Assembly (NCBI RefSeq): GCF_003625475.1
Contig: NZ_RAIQ01000003.1
Span: 372,001 to 436,000 of the forward strand
DNA from: Butyrivibrio sp. X503
Lineage (GTDB): Bacteria; Bacillota; Clostridia; Lachnospirales; Lachnospiraceae
Direction of reading: 5' to 3'
Length of the DNA: 64,000 nucleotides
The notes beneath the pieces are model-generated. The model did not search any database, was not told where the DNA came from, and saw nothing but the letters and a program-made list of their open reading frames with translations. Shown piece after piece: positions 7,841 through 16,639 of this stretch (the stretch's first letter is position 1; each line of letters starts with the position of its first letter). The position numbers and the translations under genes were made by a program.

Positions 7841-8140
7841 TCATTGAATCGTAAGGATATCCGAAAATCCCGTAACTTCAAATATCTCTTTTATCTCTTC
7901 GGCTGCGTTTGTAACAACCATCTTTCCCTGCTTGTTCATGATCTTCTGCGCGGAAAGAAGAACTCGGAGTCCCGCACTTGAAATATAATCAAGCTTGGCA
8001 AGATCGAAAGTAAGATTATCCACGCCATCCAATGAGCTCTGAACCTCAATCTCAAGCTGCGTAGAAGTCATGGTATCAAGGCGTCCCTCCAGCGAGATTT
8101 TCATATTTCCATTATCCTTTGTTTTTTCGATGTTCAGCAT
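7841..8140 (-). CDS. STAS-domain anti-sigma factor antagonist
   Basis: A 99-residue SpoIIAA/RsbV-type protein. The phospho-acceptor region is DYISSAGLRVL, with Ser55 as the probable phosphorylated residue. In known systems the unphosphorylated form binds the HATPase partner and frees its target. The ribosome binding site AAGGAGGG precedes the ATG. It is last in a three-gene set with the kinase and the PP2C phosphatase. No sigma factor gene is adjacent. Confidence 0.9.
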   Translation of the reverse strand: MLNIEKTKDNGNMKISLEGRLDTMTSTQLEIEVQSSLDGVDNLTFDLAKLDYISSAGLRVLLSAQKIMNKQGKMVVTNAAEEIKEIFEVTGFSDILTIQ

Positions 8141-8182
8141 AATGTTGTCCCTCCTTCACGTAGGTCCTACTCATTGCATGCA

Positions 8183-8608
8183 TTAAATCCGCTTGTATAT
8201 CGTATTTATATTTTGTGAATCTTTGTATTCGTACCTGAAATCATCCATCAGCTTTTTTGCCATGTAGATACCAAGTCCCCCGATTGCTCTTTCGTCCGCA
8301 GAGAGTGAGATATCGGGATCGGTCTTTTTTAGCGGATCGTAAGGGATTCCTTTGTCGGCAAAAGAAATTTCTACCGCACGCTCTTTTTCTATAAATTTAA
8401 ATCTAACTTCCGCAAGACCTATCTCTCCGGGATATGCGTAATGTGCGATGTTGACGAACAACTCCTCGACTGCTGTCCGGATTTGATTTTGACTCTTTTG
8501 AGCACAAGAAATTTCTTCCAGCTTGGAATCTATGAACTTCATAACATTCGGCAGTTTTTCCACCGTCGCTTCAACTGTAAGCATATTGTCTTTTTCATTA
8601 ATTATCAT
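8183..8608 (-). CDS. RsbW/SpoIIAB-like ATP-binding anti-sigma kinase
   Basis: A 141-residue HATPase_c_2 protein. The N-box is EELFVNIAHYAY, G1 is DKGIPYDP, and G2 is GGLGIYMAKKLMD. These enzymes phosphorylate the partner STAS protein and sequester a sigma factor or another target. It lies between the phosphatase and the STAS gene on the same strand. The ribosome binding site is weak, consistent with translation linked to the upstream gene. Confidence 0.88.
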   Translation of the reverse strand: MIINEKDNMLTVEATVEKLPNVMKFIDSKLEEISCAQKSQNQIRTAVEELFVNIAHYAYPGEIGLAEVRFKFIEKERAVEISFADKGIPYDPLKKTDPDISLSADERAIGGLGIYMAKKLMDDFRYEYKDSQNINTIYKRI

Positions 8609-8632
8609 GTCACTACTATCTTTCGAAGCTCA

Positions 8633-10153
8633 TCATTTCCCGTAATATGTCATGTATAGCATGGTTATGTCGTCAAGCTGCTCAGCACCGCCCACATATT
8701 CATCGATGCCGACCATGACGTTTTCAATGGCGACCTTGGGATTGGCCACAGGGAATCTGTTCATTATCTCAAGCATTCGGTCATTTCCAAGAAGCTCATT
8801 GCCCTCATTAATGGCCTCCGGGAATCCGTTCGTATAGACGAATATGCTGTCTCCTGGTTCCATCTTGAAATTGTGCGGAACAAACTTGGTATATTCCATT
8901 ACCGCCACAGGAAGTGAATGCTTATATTTTACAAATTCATACTCGCCGCCTGCATGCCTTATAACCGGATGCTTGTGTCCTGCATTGACAGATATACTCT
9001 CACCGCTGGAAAGATCGATAACTCCGATCCACACCGTCACAAAGAAGCCCATCTTATTGTCTTCGCACAGCCTGTTATTTACCTCATATAAAGTATCAGC
9101 GGGAGACATACCCGAAGTAAGAGCATTCTTTATAAGTTTTTTTGCCATCATCATAAACAATGCCGCCGGTATGCCTTTTCCGGAAACATCTGCAATGGCC
9201 AGTCCAAGGTGATCCTCGTCAATCATAAAATAATCATAGAAGTCGCCGCCCACCTCTTTAGCAGGCTTCATGTATGCGTACAGATCAAAATCTTTTCTCT
9301 CGGGCATATACGGATAAACCTTTGGCATGGCATCTTCCTGTATTTCCGCAGCAAGTGCCATATCTCTGGATGCCGCCACCATCTCACGGCCCTCGGAAAC
9401 GTTGAGAATGCAGTACATAAGCATCAAGGCAATCATAAATAATGCAGGTCCGAGCGAAAGTCCGTATACAACAATAGTTATAATGCCAACAAGCATCGGA
9501 GCCAGCACATACATAAAAAATGCAAGAACCTGATATCTTTCAAGGAGCTTACGCTCAAGAACAACCACTACAAGCGCAGCTATAACGGTGAAATAGGAAT
9601 AGACCATAGAGATCGGATAGAGCGCGCTTCTTGCATAGACGCCGTCTTGCCCGACAGTAAAATAGATTCCGGTAAAAATATTTATGATCCTGACCGCAAT
9701 GGCCACATAGGCGCCGATACTGACGATCAAAAAGAGCTTTTTTACCAGATTTTTTCTAATTTTCAAATATGTCATCGTGTACATCCAAAAGAGCAGTGCC
9801 TCTATAGGAGCACACAGATAGTACAATGTATTGTCCAAAATATTGAGGTATCTGAGAGACGGGATTCCGTCAACAAGCCATGCACAGCCGTCCGTAAAGA
9901 GTTGAATAAACACAACATTAATAAGGGCCATCATGTACTTTATATCAGCACCCGTCTTTTGAAGGTCGATAAGGCAACAGACATAGAGAGTACAGCCCAA
10001 CATCATTCCCACAAAGTCCGCGCCGATATTGATAAGATATATCGGTCTGAGCGTGTTTATCCCTCTGTAGAAAACAAGCTGAGCCATTACCAAAGTCAAA
10101 ACAAAATATAGAATTGATACGACTATTAACCTTTTCTTTTTTGATTTGCTCAT
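8633..10153 (-). CDS. Membrane SpoIIE/RsbU-type PP2C phosphatase
   Basis: A 506-residue protein. The first half has about seven hydrophobic helices with no known sensor motif. The second half is a PP2C_2 domain with EVGGDFYDYF and IADVSGKGIPAALFM carrying the metal-binding aspartates. It would dephosphorylate the STAS protein two genes downstream in response to a membrane signal. No ribosome binding site precedes the ATG, and a TATAAT box ends only seven bases upstream, so the mRNA may be leaderless. Confidence 0.88.
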   Translation of the reverse strand: MSKSKKKRLIVVSILYFVLTLVMAQLVFYRGINTLRPIYLINIGADFVGMMLGCTLYVCCLIDLQKTGADIKYMMALINVVFIQLFTDGCAWLVDGIPSLRYLNILDNTLYYLCAPIEALLFWMYTMTYLKIRKNLVKKLFLIVSIGAYVAIAVRIINIFTGIYFTVGQDGVYARSALYPISMVYSYFTVIAALVVVVLERKLLERYQVLAFFMYVLAPMLVGIITIVVYGLSLGPALFMIALMLMYCILNVSEGREMVAASRDMALAAEIQEDAMPKVYPYMPERKDFDLYAYMKPAKEVGGDFYDYFMIDEDHLGLAIADVSGKGIPAALFMMMAKKLIKNALTSGMSPADTLYEVNNRLCEDNKMGFFVTVWIGVIDLSSGESISVNAGHKHPVIRHAGGEYEFVKYKHSLPVAVMEYTKFVPHNFKMEPGDSIFVYTNGFPEAINEGNELLGNDRMLEIMNRFPVANPKVAIENVMVGIDEYVGGAEQLDDITMLYMTYYGK

Positions 10154-10159
10154 ATTATC

Positions 10160-10165
10160 ATTATA
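10160..10165 (-). promoter_or_regulatory. -10 box of the phosphatase operon
   Basis: TATAAT on the minus strand, with TAATTC 17 bp upstream as a poor -35. The predicted start of transcription falls at or within a base or two of the ATG at 10153, which would give a leaderless transcript. Confidence 0.45.
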
Positions 10166-10241
10166 TCGTATATTGTTTTGATGAATTATTAAATTTTTCT
10201 GTTCTTTTTGTATTGAGTATGATAATATAAGTTATTGAAAC

Positions 10242-10310
10242 GACGGTGTTTCATGGATAACATGAGGCACCGTTTTTGTTTTATACGGTTAATGCCCCTC
10301 TATATGGGCA
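10242..10310 (+). promoter_or_regulatory. Leader hairpins before the AGCS symporter gene
   Basis: ACGGTGTTTCATG (10243-10255) can pair, with G-U pairs, with CATGAGGCACCGT (10261-10273). A TTTTTGTTTT run follows, as in an intrinsic terminator. A second hairpin TGCCC / GGGCA spans 10293-10310. A TAATAT-type -10 box lies just upstream near 10223. The arrangement resembles a transcription attenuator, but no known riboswitch consensus was recognised. Confidence 0.45.
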
Positions 10311-10336
10311 AAAATATCTTTTTTACCGGAGGTTGT

Positions 10337-11836
10337 ATGAACAGTTTTTTATCATCAGTTGAACAGATAAACAGTGCCGTTAACGGCTTTGTTTGGGGAC
10401 TACCCATGCTGGTTCTTTTGGTCGGCACGGGAATACTTATGACCGTCCTTACACGTTTTTTCCAGGTGAGTCACTTTAAGCACTGGGTAAAAAACACTAT
10501 CGGCGGAATATTTAAGGATAAAAAAGTAACGGCGCACACGGGAAGTGAAGACACTCAGATCTCACAGTTCCAGAGCCTTTGTACCGCTCTTGCCGCTACT
10601 ATCGGAACAGGTAACATCGCAGGTGTTGCAGCAGCCATCGTTTCGGGCGGCCCGGGAGCCATTTTCTGGATGTGGGTCGTTGCTTTCTTTGGAATGATGA
10701 CGAATTATTCGGAGAACGTACTCGGAATTTTCTATCGCCGCAGAAACAGCAGAAATGAATGGTGCGGCGGAGCTATGTATTACTTAAAGGACGGACTCGG
10801 ATCCAAGAAGGGATGCAGACATATAGGAACAGCTCTTGCGTTTATGTTCAGTTTCTTTTGCGTATTTGCCTCATTCGGCATCGGTAACATGAGCCAGATC
10901 AACTCGATCGCGCTTAACATGCACAGCGCATTCGGCATTCCCACTTTGATAAGCGGAATCGTACTTATGGCACTTGCGGGCATGGTTATCGTCGGCGGCC
11001 TTAAGAGAATCGCATCCGTAACGGAAAAGCTCGTTCCCTTCATGGCTGTTATATATATCGTCGGTGCACTCATCGTATGCATCTGCAACGTTGATCAGTT
11101 CGGAGCCGTTTTCTCAGCAATATTCCGCGGCGCTTTCGGATTTAAAGCTGTCGGCGGCGGCATCGTGGGAAGCGGTGTTGCAATGGCAATGCAGTGGGGA
11201 ATGAAGCGAGGCGTCTTTTCCAATGAGGCGGGTCTTGGTTCTTCCGTAATGGTTCACTCAAGCTCAAACGTAAGAGAGCCCGTTGTTCAGGGAATGTGGG
11301 GCATCTTCGAGGTATTTGCCGACACCATCATCGTCTGCACGATCACTGCATTTGCGGTTCTTTCAAGCGGACTTGTTGATCTTAATACAGGAAAAGTGCT
11401 TTCGGAGCAGGTTTCCACAGCTCTTGTTGCAGAAGCTTTTTCAACGATATTCGGAAGATTCGGCTCGGCGTTCATCGCGATCGCAATCCTGTTCTTTGCT
11501 TTCTCAACAGTACTTGGCTGGAGCCAGTACGGAAGCAAGGGCTTTGAATATCTCTTCGGCACCAAGAGCACCAAGTTATATCAGATCATTTTCGTAATAT
11601 TCATCCTGATCGGCGCAACCATGGATCTTACGCTCGCTTGGGATCTTTCGGATACACTTAACGGCCTTATGGCTATCCCGAACCTTATCGGTGTGATCGC
11701 GCTCAGCGGCACGGTTGTTAAGATAACCAAGAACTACGTAGACAGAAAGCTTAGACACAAAAACGTTAAGCCTATGCTCTCTGCCATCGGCAAGATTCAG
11801 GAGATCCACGAAAGCGAGATTGAGTCGGCTTCTTGA
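10337..11836 (+). CDS. Sodium:alanine symporter family (AGCS) protein
   Basis: A 499-residue integral membrane protein. The start at 10337 has CCGGAGG upstream; the longer in-frame start at 10235 would run through the leader hairpin. Signature elements of AGCS carriers are present: GTGNIAGVA, GPGAIFWMW, NEWCGGAMYYLKDG and SNEAGLGSS. Members import alanine or glycine with Na+. About ten transmembrane helices are visible. It is a single-gene unit ended by a strong terminator. Confidence 0.92.
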   Translation: MNSFLSSVEQINSAVNGFVWGLPMLVLLVGTGILMTVLTRFFQVSHFKHWVKNTIGGIFKDKKVTAHTGSEDTQISQFQSLCTALAATIGTGNIAGVAAAIVSGGPGAIFWMWVVAFFGMMTNYSENVLGIFYRRRNSRNEWCGGAMYYLKDGLGSKKGCRHIGTALAFMFSFFCVFASFGIGNMSQINSIALNMHSAFGIPTLISGIVLMALAGMVIVGGLKRIASVTEKLVPFMAVIYIVGALIVCICNVDQFGAVFSAIFRGAFGFKAVGGGIVGSGVAMAMQWGMKRGVFSNEAGLGSSVMVHSSSNVREPVVQGMWGIFEVFADTIIVCTITAFAVLSSGLVDLNTGKVLSEQVSTALVAEAFSTIFGRFGSAFIAIAILFFAFSTVLGWSQYGSKGFEYLFGTKSTKLYQIIFVIFILIGATMDLTLAWDLSDTLNGLMAIPNLIGVIALSGTVVKITKNYVDRKLRHKNVKPMLSAIGKIQEIHESEIESAS

Positions 11837-11865
11837 TTCTTCGCAATAATCGAATACATAATAAA

Positions 11866-11901
11866 AAGCCTCAATCTTCAGGTATTTGAAGATTGAGGCT
11901 T
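11866..11901. terminator. Bidirectional intrinsic terminator
   Basis: A perfect 15-bp stem (AAGCCTCAATCTTCA / TGAAGATTGAGGCTT) with A-rich and T-rich flanks. It serves the symporter gene and the converging methyltransferase gene. Confidence 0.9.
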
Positions 11902-11904
11902 ATT

Positions 11905-12555
11905 TTATTTGCTTGCTTTAAGCGTATATGTTTTATCCCAGTTCTTGAGAACTTCCACAGAAGAAAAGCCTGCTGCCAGAAGAGCCTCTTTTTCGTGCTC
12001 CACCGTAAGCGGCGTATCGAAGTGATAGAATTCGCCATCCGGAAGATTAAGCTCTTTTCTGATCTTAAGAAGCTCCTGCCTTAGTGAAGCCTCTTCCTCA
12101 TCAGACTTTGAAAAGCAATCCGTAAGGATGAAATATCCCTTGGAAGTCAGCGCTTTGCATAATCTCGTATACAGCGGTATCTTCTCCTCTTTGGTGAAAT
12201 GGTGCAGCGATTCAACCGATACGGCTGCGTCATATTTATCTTCACCAAACGGCTCATCAAAATATGAACCGCATATCAGTGTAATATCTTTACCGGGAAA
12301 TTTGGCTTTTAGCGCATCAAGCATCGACTTTGTGAGGTCGATTCCCGTAACCTTGGCGCCGGGATTCATTTCAAAAAATTCTTCAAGCTCAAGGCCCGTT
12401 CCGCAGCCAAGATCAAGTACGTTCGCTCCTTCCGGCTTTGGCAAAAGCGATGCCGTGTAACCGTAGAATATATCAGCACCTTCTATATTGCTCTTCATGT
12501 GCTCGTCATATCCGTCAACGCGAGCAGTGAAGAAATTGTCCATTTTTTCAAGCAT
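11905..12555 (-). CDS. Class I SAM-dependent methyltransferase
   Basis: A 216-residue protein. Motif I is NVLDLGCGTGLELEEF, followed by the acidic TGIDLTKSML loop and AAVSVESLHHF. The fold is the small-molecule/ubiE-like type. The substrate cannot be read from the sequence. The start has AGGATGAACA upstream; Met5 is an alternative. It is unrelated in sequence to the methyltransferase at 14033 beyond the common core. Confidence 0.85.
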   Translation of the reverse strand: MLEKMDNFFTARVDGYDEHMKSNIEGADIFYGYTASLLPKPEGANVLDLGCGTGLELEEFFEMNPGAKVTGIDLTKSMLDALKAKFPGKDITLICGSYFDEPFGEDKYDAAVSVESLHHFTKEEKIPLYTRLCKALTSKGYFILTDCFSKSDEEEASLRQELLKIRKELNLPDGEFYHFDTPLTVEHEKEALLAAGFSSVEVLKNWDKTYTLKASK

Positions 12556-12611
12556 TGTTCATCCTGTCCTTTTGTGTCTTAATATTTTGTCTTTATTCTT
12601 ATATCTTTTTC

Positions 12612-13919
12612 TTATACCAATGTGACAGTATTTCTGCCGTTTTCTTTTGACAGATACATTGCCTTGTCCATGCGGTCAAATGCATCTTCAAAAGTATCCT
12701 CGTCTTTAACCTGCGTCACCCCGATAGAGCATGTCACATGCCTGATCTTCGGAAATTCCGTAGCTTCAACTTTTTTCCGTAGTTCATCGGCGATTGTATA
12801 CAGCTCATCTCCGGTTTTGTTGTTGTAAACTATTACAAACTCTTCGCCGCCCCATCTGCCGACAGCTGCTTCTTTCTCAGCCACAAAGTCTTTTAACAGA
12901 TCTGCAAGTGACTTAAGCACAGTATCTCCGGCGGAATGTCCGTAAGTGTCGTTGATTTTTTTGAAAAAATCAAGATCAAGCATCATCATTGCTACGTTTA
13001 TGCCACTTCGATGGTACTTATCTATGCTGTTATTTATCTCAGCCTTTATACTGCCCTGATTTAGGAGCTCCGTAAGAGTGTCGTTCTGGGCGAGCTTCTC
13101 GTACTTCTTAAGCTCAGACATAAGCTGCATTGAAGAATCGTGAATATTCTGCACCATGAACACAAATCTGAAATCCTCTTCGGTACTTGTCATAGCTCTG
13201 CTGAAGATCAGTTTTACCCATATATACTTGCCTTCGAGGTTCTGCATCTGGCAGTCAAAAGAGGTCGTGCGGCCGCGATCGAGATGTGTTCTCAAATATT
13301 CGGGATCCGTGATCTTAAGGAACTGCTCCTTATCCTCAGGCCAGATCATGTTCACCGTCATCATGCGCCAGTCGGAATACTTAATATCCGCGTTTATAAC
13401 TTCTTCCGAAACCTCTGTGACACTTATGCTGCTGGTCGTATCGTTAACAAGGTCAACATACATGGAAAAAAGAAATGTATTCTGGATCGTAGTGTTTACC
13501 TTACCGGAAGTCATGTACTCCTGAACGTATTCATCGTACAGTTCATCCATGATGTAAACATACTTCGTTGTATCTTTTATCGGATAAACAGTCATCTGAA
13601 GGACGGTAGGCGTATCGCTCCCCTTCGGATAAACCTTTATCTTCCTACTGTACTTACCTTTGAATTTGCCATAGTAAGACACAAAGGCATTGTATTCTTC
13701 CGATACCTTCTCATTGGATTTAGCGATATGGAACCAGAGCTTTTGAATAAGATCGTCATAGCTTCCGGTCTCTTCTACGAAATCCGCAAAATCATTATTG
13801 CGCGCAAGAACTCTGTACTTATTGACCGCCGTATCTGCAAGGATCACGATAGCCACATTCTCCTGCAATAATCCAAAAATGTCTAGTAACGTGTAGTTCT
13901 CCAATGATTTATCCGACAT
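12612..13919 (-). CDS. Diguanylate cyclase with N-terminal PAS-like sensor
   Basis: About 435 residues from the ATG at 13919; an ATG at 13940 is also possible but has no site, while GGGTGA precedes 13919. The GGDEF domain is at the C-terminus, with active-site RWGGEEF and upstream DLDFFKKINDTYGHSAGD. The N-terminal two-thirds contain PAS-like sensor regions without membrane helices, ending in a PAC-like piece (FDCQMQNLEGKYIWVKLIFS). It should make cyclic di-GMP. It is one of three GGDEF proteins in the window. Confidence 0.9.
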   Translation of the reverse strand: MSDKSLENYTLLDIFGLLQENVAIVILADTAVNKYRVLARNNDFADFVEETGSYDDLIQKLWFHIAKSNEKVSEEYNAFVSYYGKFKGKYSRKIKVYPKGSDTPTVLQMTVYPIKDTTKYVYIMDELYDEYVQEYMTSGKVNTTIQNTFLFSMYVDLVNDTTSSISVTEVSEEVINADIKYSDWRMMTVNMIWPEDKEQFLKITDPEYLRTHLDRGRTTSFDCQMQNLEGKYIWVKLIFSRAMTSTEEDFRFVFMVQNIHDSSMQLMSELKKYEKLAQNDTLTELLNQGSIKAEINNSIDKYHRSGINVAMMMLDLDFFKKINDTYGHSAGDTVLKSLADLLKDFVAEKEAAVGRWGGEEFVIVYNNKTGDELYTIADELRKKVEATEFPKIRHVTCSIGVTQVKDEDTFEDAFDRMDKAMYLSKENGRNTVTLV

Positions 13920-14032
13920 ACTATTCACCCGCTCGTCCATGAAGTTGTTTGGTGTATATATTATCAGTTTAATTATACTTTTGTGCTTATTATTTAGTCA
14001 ATTTATGTATTACTCTCTCCTTTAATAAATCG

Positions 14033-14884
14033 TCAGTTCTTTCTAATGTACCAGCTATAGCCGCTAAAGATAAGTCCCCTATCTTTATTATCAAATATGG
14101 GCAAAAGAGATTTCGTCATCCACTCTTTTGCTTCTTCTGCGCTGATTGTTCCGCTCTCAATCTGCGTATTCACATTAGACTGGATCAGCATGAAATCAAC
14201 GAATTCCTCAATTGTAAAAGAATAAACCATGTCATATTCGGTCTGTTTTTCCATGGTAAAGCCTTTGGGAAGGTCTTCCTGCGTCCACTTATTTTCTTTT
14301 CTTGGAGGCTTGGGAAACCTAGTCAGATACTCATCGTTGTACCAGTGAGTGTATGCATCGCTTTCAGCGGTTTGTGAGACCTCGGCTCCGCTTTCGGGCT
14401 TTGGGGAAACATTCAGTCCGCTCTCGGGCATTATATGCTTCGCCATGCGATTCGTTATTCCAAAATCGTAGATGACTAAAAGTCCTCCGTCTTCCATGAC
14501 ATCTGACATATTTGCCATAAATATCTTTTCATCGACCCAGTTTATGCAACCTGCGGCAGTCACGATATCATACTTTTCTTCGGGAAGTCTTGTCTCTTCT
14601 GCTTTGGCAGTGTAGAAGGCGTATGCATTGTTATCTCCGTACAGTTTTTTGCACGCTTCTACCATAGCATCCGCGATATCGGTTCCTGTTACTTTATCAC
14701 AGATAAGCTTTAACGCCTTGGTTGAAAGTCCCGCGCCGCAACCGACGTCCAGACCATTCTTGAATATATGGTCCGGTGCAATATCGCAATCTCTTTTTAA
14801 TTGTTCTATTACTGACTTGTGAAGCCATGGCCTCTTGGTATATCCCATAGCTATACGTTTTGAATCAAAAGATTTGCTGTTCAT
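14033..14884 (-). CDS. Class I SAM-dependent methyltransferase
   Basis: A 283-residue protein with motif I NGLDVGCGAGLSTKAL, TGTDIADAMVEAC, and AAGCINWVDEK. The C-terminal part (TKSLLPIFDNKDRGLIFSGYSWYI) fits the methyltransferase_11 group near trans-aconitate/UbiE-like enzymes. The segment around residues 155-175 (SPKPESGAEVSQTAESD) looks like a low-complexity insertion. The ribosome binding site is GGAAAGAG. The substrate is unknown. Confidence 0.83.
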   Translation of the reverse strand: MNSKSFDSKRIAMGYTKRPWLHKSVIEQLKRDCDIAPDHIFKNGLDVGCGAGLSTKALKLICDKVTGTDIADAMVEACKKLYGDNNAYAFYTAKAEETRLPEEKYDIVTAAGCINWVDEKIFMANMSDVMEDGGLLVIYDFGITNRMAKHIMPESGLNVSPKPESGAEVSQTAESDAYTHWYNDEYLTRFPKPPRKENKWTQEDLPKGFTMEKQTEYDMVYSFTIEEFVDFMLIQSNVNTQIESGTISAEEAKEWMTKSLLPIFDNKDRGLIFSGYSWYIRKN

Positions 14885-14949
14885 TGTTATTCTCTTTCCT
14901 TTTCTTAAGCATTTCTTCTATATGTCATCAGATTATCTTTTATGGTCCA

Positions 14950-15768
14950 TTATACCATCAGGTCACGTGCATTGATATGCGGGTTGTGATAACGCTTTCT
15001 TTTATCGGGTAAACTAAGCAGCTTTGTCATAAGTGTTCCTAATTCATCATATGCTTTAGGTCTTTTGAACTGTATCGCTTTGGTGGGGCAATAGACCACG
15101 CAAGCGTTGCAACCGTTACAATTATGATTCCATTTAGGGCGACCGTCTTCGATCACAATATTCTTATTAGGACACACCTTCTCGCAGGTTGAGCAGCCGA
15201 TGCATCTTTTGTCTGTAAAAAAGCCTTTGTCGTATTCATGCTCAATATTAAGATACGGAACCATAAGCTTTGGGAACAGTTTTCGTGTTATGAAAGACAT
15301 ATGCGGATACTTTCTGAATTTCATTTCCGATATCTCGCGTGCTGTCTTTAGCATATTTTTTTCCATCAAAGGAAGCATGAGCTTTTCAGGCGGAAAAGGC
15401 GGATACGCTATGCACTGGCTTGCGACGCACCTGATCGCACGGGAATAGCTCAGATGAGCACCTTTCGTAGAAAGAATATCCTCGACAGTTTCAAATGCTT
15501 TTCCGTGAACAGCTATGTACGTGGCCACCATAAAAATATAGGCATTGGGGTTTACGGAAAGCCCAGAGATAAACTCTTTCATCCTTCCGGGTATGTCCCA
15601 TTCGTAAACCGGGCAGACAAAGCCGATAATGTCTGCATCCTCAGCGCTGTATCCCGAAGGATCTTTTCTCACATTGACAATGGTGGTGTCTTTAAGTACC
15701 TCTGCTATTACTTTTGCTGCACGCAAGCTGTTTCCCGTTCCGCTGAAGCAGTAAATGATTTTTTTCAT
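14950..15768 (-). CDS. EFR1 family flavodoxin/ferredoxin protein
   Basis: A 272-residue fusion. The N-terminal flavodoxin-like domain has CFSGTGNSLRAA for FMN phosphate. The C-terminal half has two 4Fe-4S clusters (CIGCSTCEKVCPNKNI and CNGCNACVVYCPTKAI). EFR1 proteins are common in Lachnospiraceae and their electron partners are unknown. The ribosome binding site AAAGGAGGATAATC is strong. It is divergent from a TetR gene with an operator-like palindrome between them, so it is probably that regulator's target. Confidence 0.9.
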   Translation of the reverse strand: MKKIIYCFSGTGNSLRAAKVIAEVLKDTTIVNVRKDPSGYSAEDADIIGFVCPVYEWDIPGRMKEFISGLSVNPNAYIFMVATYIAVHGKAFETVEDILSTKGAHLSYSRAIRCVASQCIAYPPFPPEKLMLPLMEKNMLKTAREISEMKFRKYPHMSFITRKLFPKLMVPYLNIEHEYDKGFFTDKRCIGCSTCEKVCPNKNIVIEDGRPKWNHNCNGCNACVVYCPTKAIQFKRPKAYDELGTLMTKLLSLPDKRKRYHNPHINARDLMV

Positions 15769-15817
15769 GATTATCCTCCTTTATGAGTGACATCTGTATT
15801 TCCATTATCCTTTTCTA

Positions 15818-15837
15818 GAGGTAACACTTGTAACCTC
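15818..15837. promoter_or_regulatory. TetR-type operator candidate between EFR1 and TetR genes
   Basis: GAGGTAACACTTGTAACCTC is an imperfect 20-bp palindrome with GAGGT/ACCTC arms. It lies in the 151-bp divergent promoter region, the usual place of a TetR operator. Confidence 0.6.
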
Positions 15838-15919
15838 TTCGAGAGTATTATAGAATTATGATGTAGCTCGTATCAATAGAAATAGCTAATGTGTCACACA
15901 TTCGGGAGATCTGTTACTT

Positions 15920-16471
15920 ATGAATAATACAAACGGAATTATTGCAGAACGTTCTAAGAAAACTATCGCAAATGCTATGCTCAAGGTTATGAAGATATAT
16001 GATTACAGGGAGATCACAGTGACTCAGATCACGCAGGAAGCTGAAGTTTCCAGAAAGACTTTCTACCGTCATTTCCGTGATAAGGATGAAGTCCTAAAGC
16101 ACCTGTTTGATTCACTATATAAAGAATGCGTATCAACAATAAAGGACAACGAATTACACCATTACTGGGACGTTGTCCAATGCTTTTTTGATTTTTGGGA
16201 AAGTCATGCCAAAATTCTGAACCTGATGAAGCAGAGCAATCTGCTCCCGCAACTGTTTGAGGAGTCCTACGAAAGATCTTTTGAAGTATTCCGTTCCGTG
16301 AAATCGGCAGACCTCTCAGAGCAGTACAAGGCTGAACTCCCGTATCTTCTCGCGTACAGCTTGGGCGGAATGAATTCCATGCTCATCAAATGGATAGAAA
16401 ACGGAATGTATATTCCTTCATCGAAACTGATATCCTGCCTTCGTGAAGGATTCAGTTCAGAAATGCTGTGA
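15920..16471 (+). CDS. TetR/AcrR family transcriptional regulator
   Basis: A 183-residue protein. The N-terminal HTH reads REITVTQITQEAEVSRKTFYRHFRDKDEVL (broken here as REITVTQITQEAEVS and RKTFYRHFRDK), the classical TetR pattern. The C-terminal half resembles TetR_C of the DhaS-like type. GGGAGATC lies upstream of the ATG at some distance. It is divergent from the EFR1 gene and is likely an autorepressor acting on the palindrome between them. The ligand is unknown. Confidence 0.9.
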   Translation: MNNTNGIIAERSKKTIANAMLKVMKIYDYREITVTQITQEAEVSRKTFYRHFRDKDEVLKHLFDSLYKECVSTIKDNELHHYWDVVQCFFDFWESHAKILNLMKQSNLLPQLFEESYERSFEVFRSVKSADLSEQYKAELPYLLAYSLGGMNSMLIKWIENGMYIPSSKLISCLREGFSSEML

Positions 16472-16474
16472 GTA

Positions 16475-16639
16475 TTATAGTTTGTACGTTTCTGAAGCCA
16501 GGTCCTTTTGTTCCATAAATGACCTGGCATTCATATTGTGTTCTGTATTGAAAAGCTTATGATCATCCGAATTTCCTGCAAACAGCTCTTTAACATAGTC
16601 GATTGCATCACTGATTATCGTATCTTGTCCCGTTACCAT
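16475..16639 (-). pseudogene. 54-codon remnant resembling an HD-domain hydrolase
   Basis: A short frame with a good site (GGAG, 7 nt before the ATG at 16639). It begins MVTGQDTIISDAIDYVKELF and ends in NMNARSFMEQKD and SETYKL. The beginning and end resemble the N- and C-termini of small HD-domain phosphohydrolases, with the whole catalytic middle absent. It could be a decayed gene or an expressed small protein. The family resemblance is from memory and is weak. Confidence 0.4.

Noticed and set aside
16499..16529. Terminator after the TetR gene
   Set aside because: An 8-bp CCAGGTC/GACCTGG stem exists but has a 16-nt loop and no T-run, and lies within the small HD-like frame.
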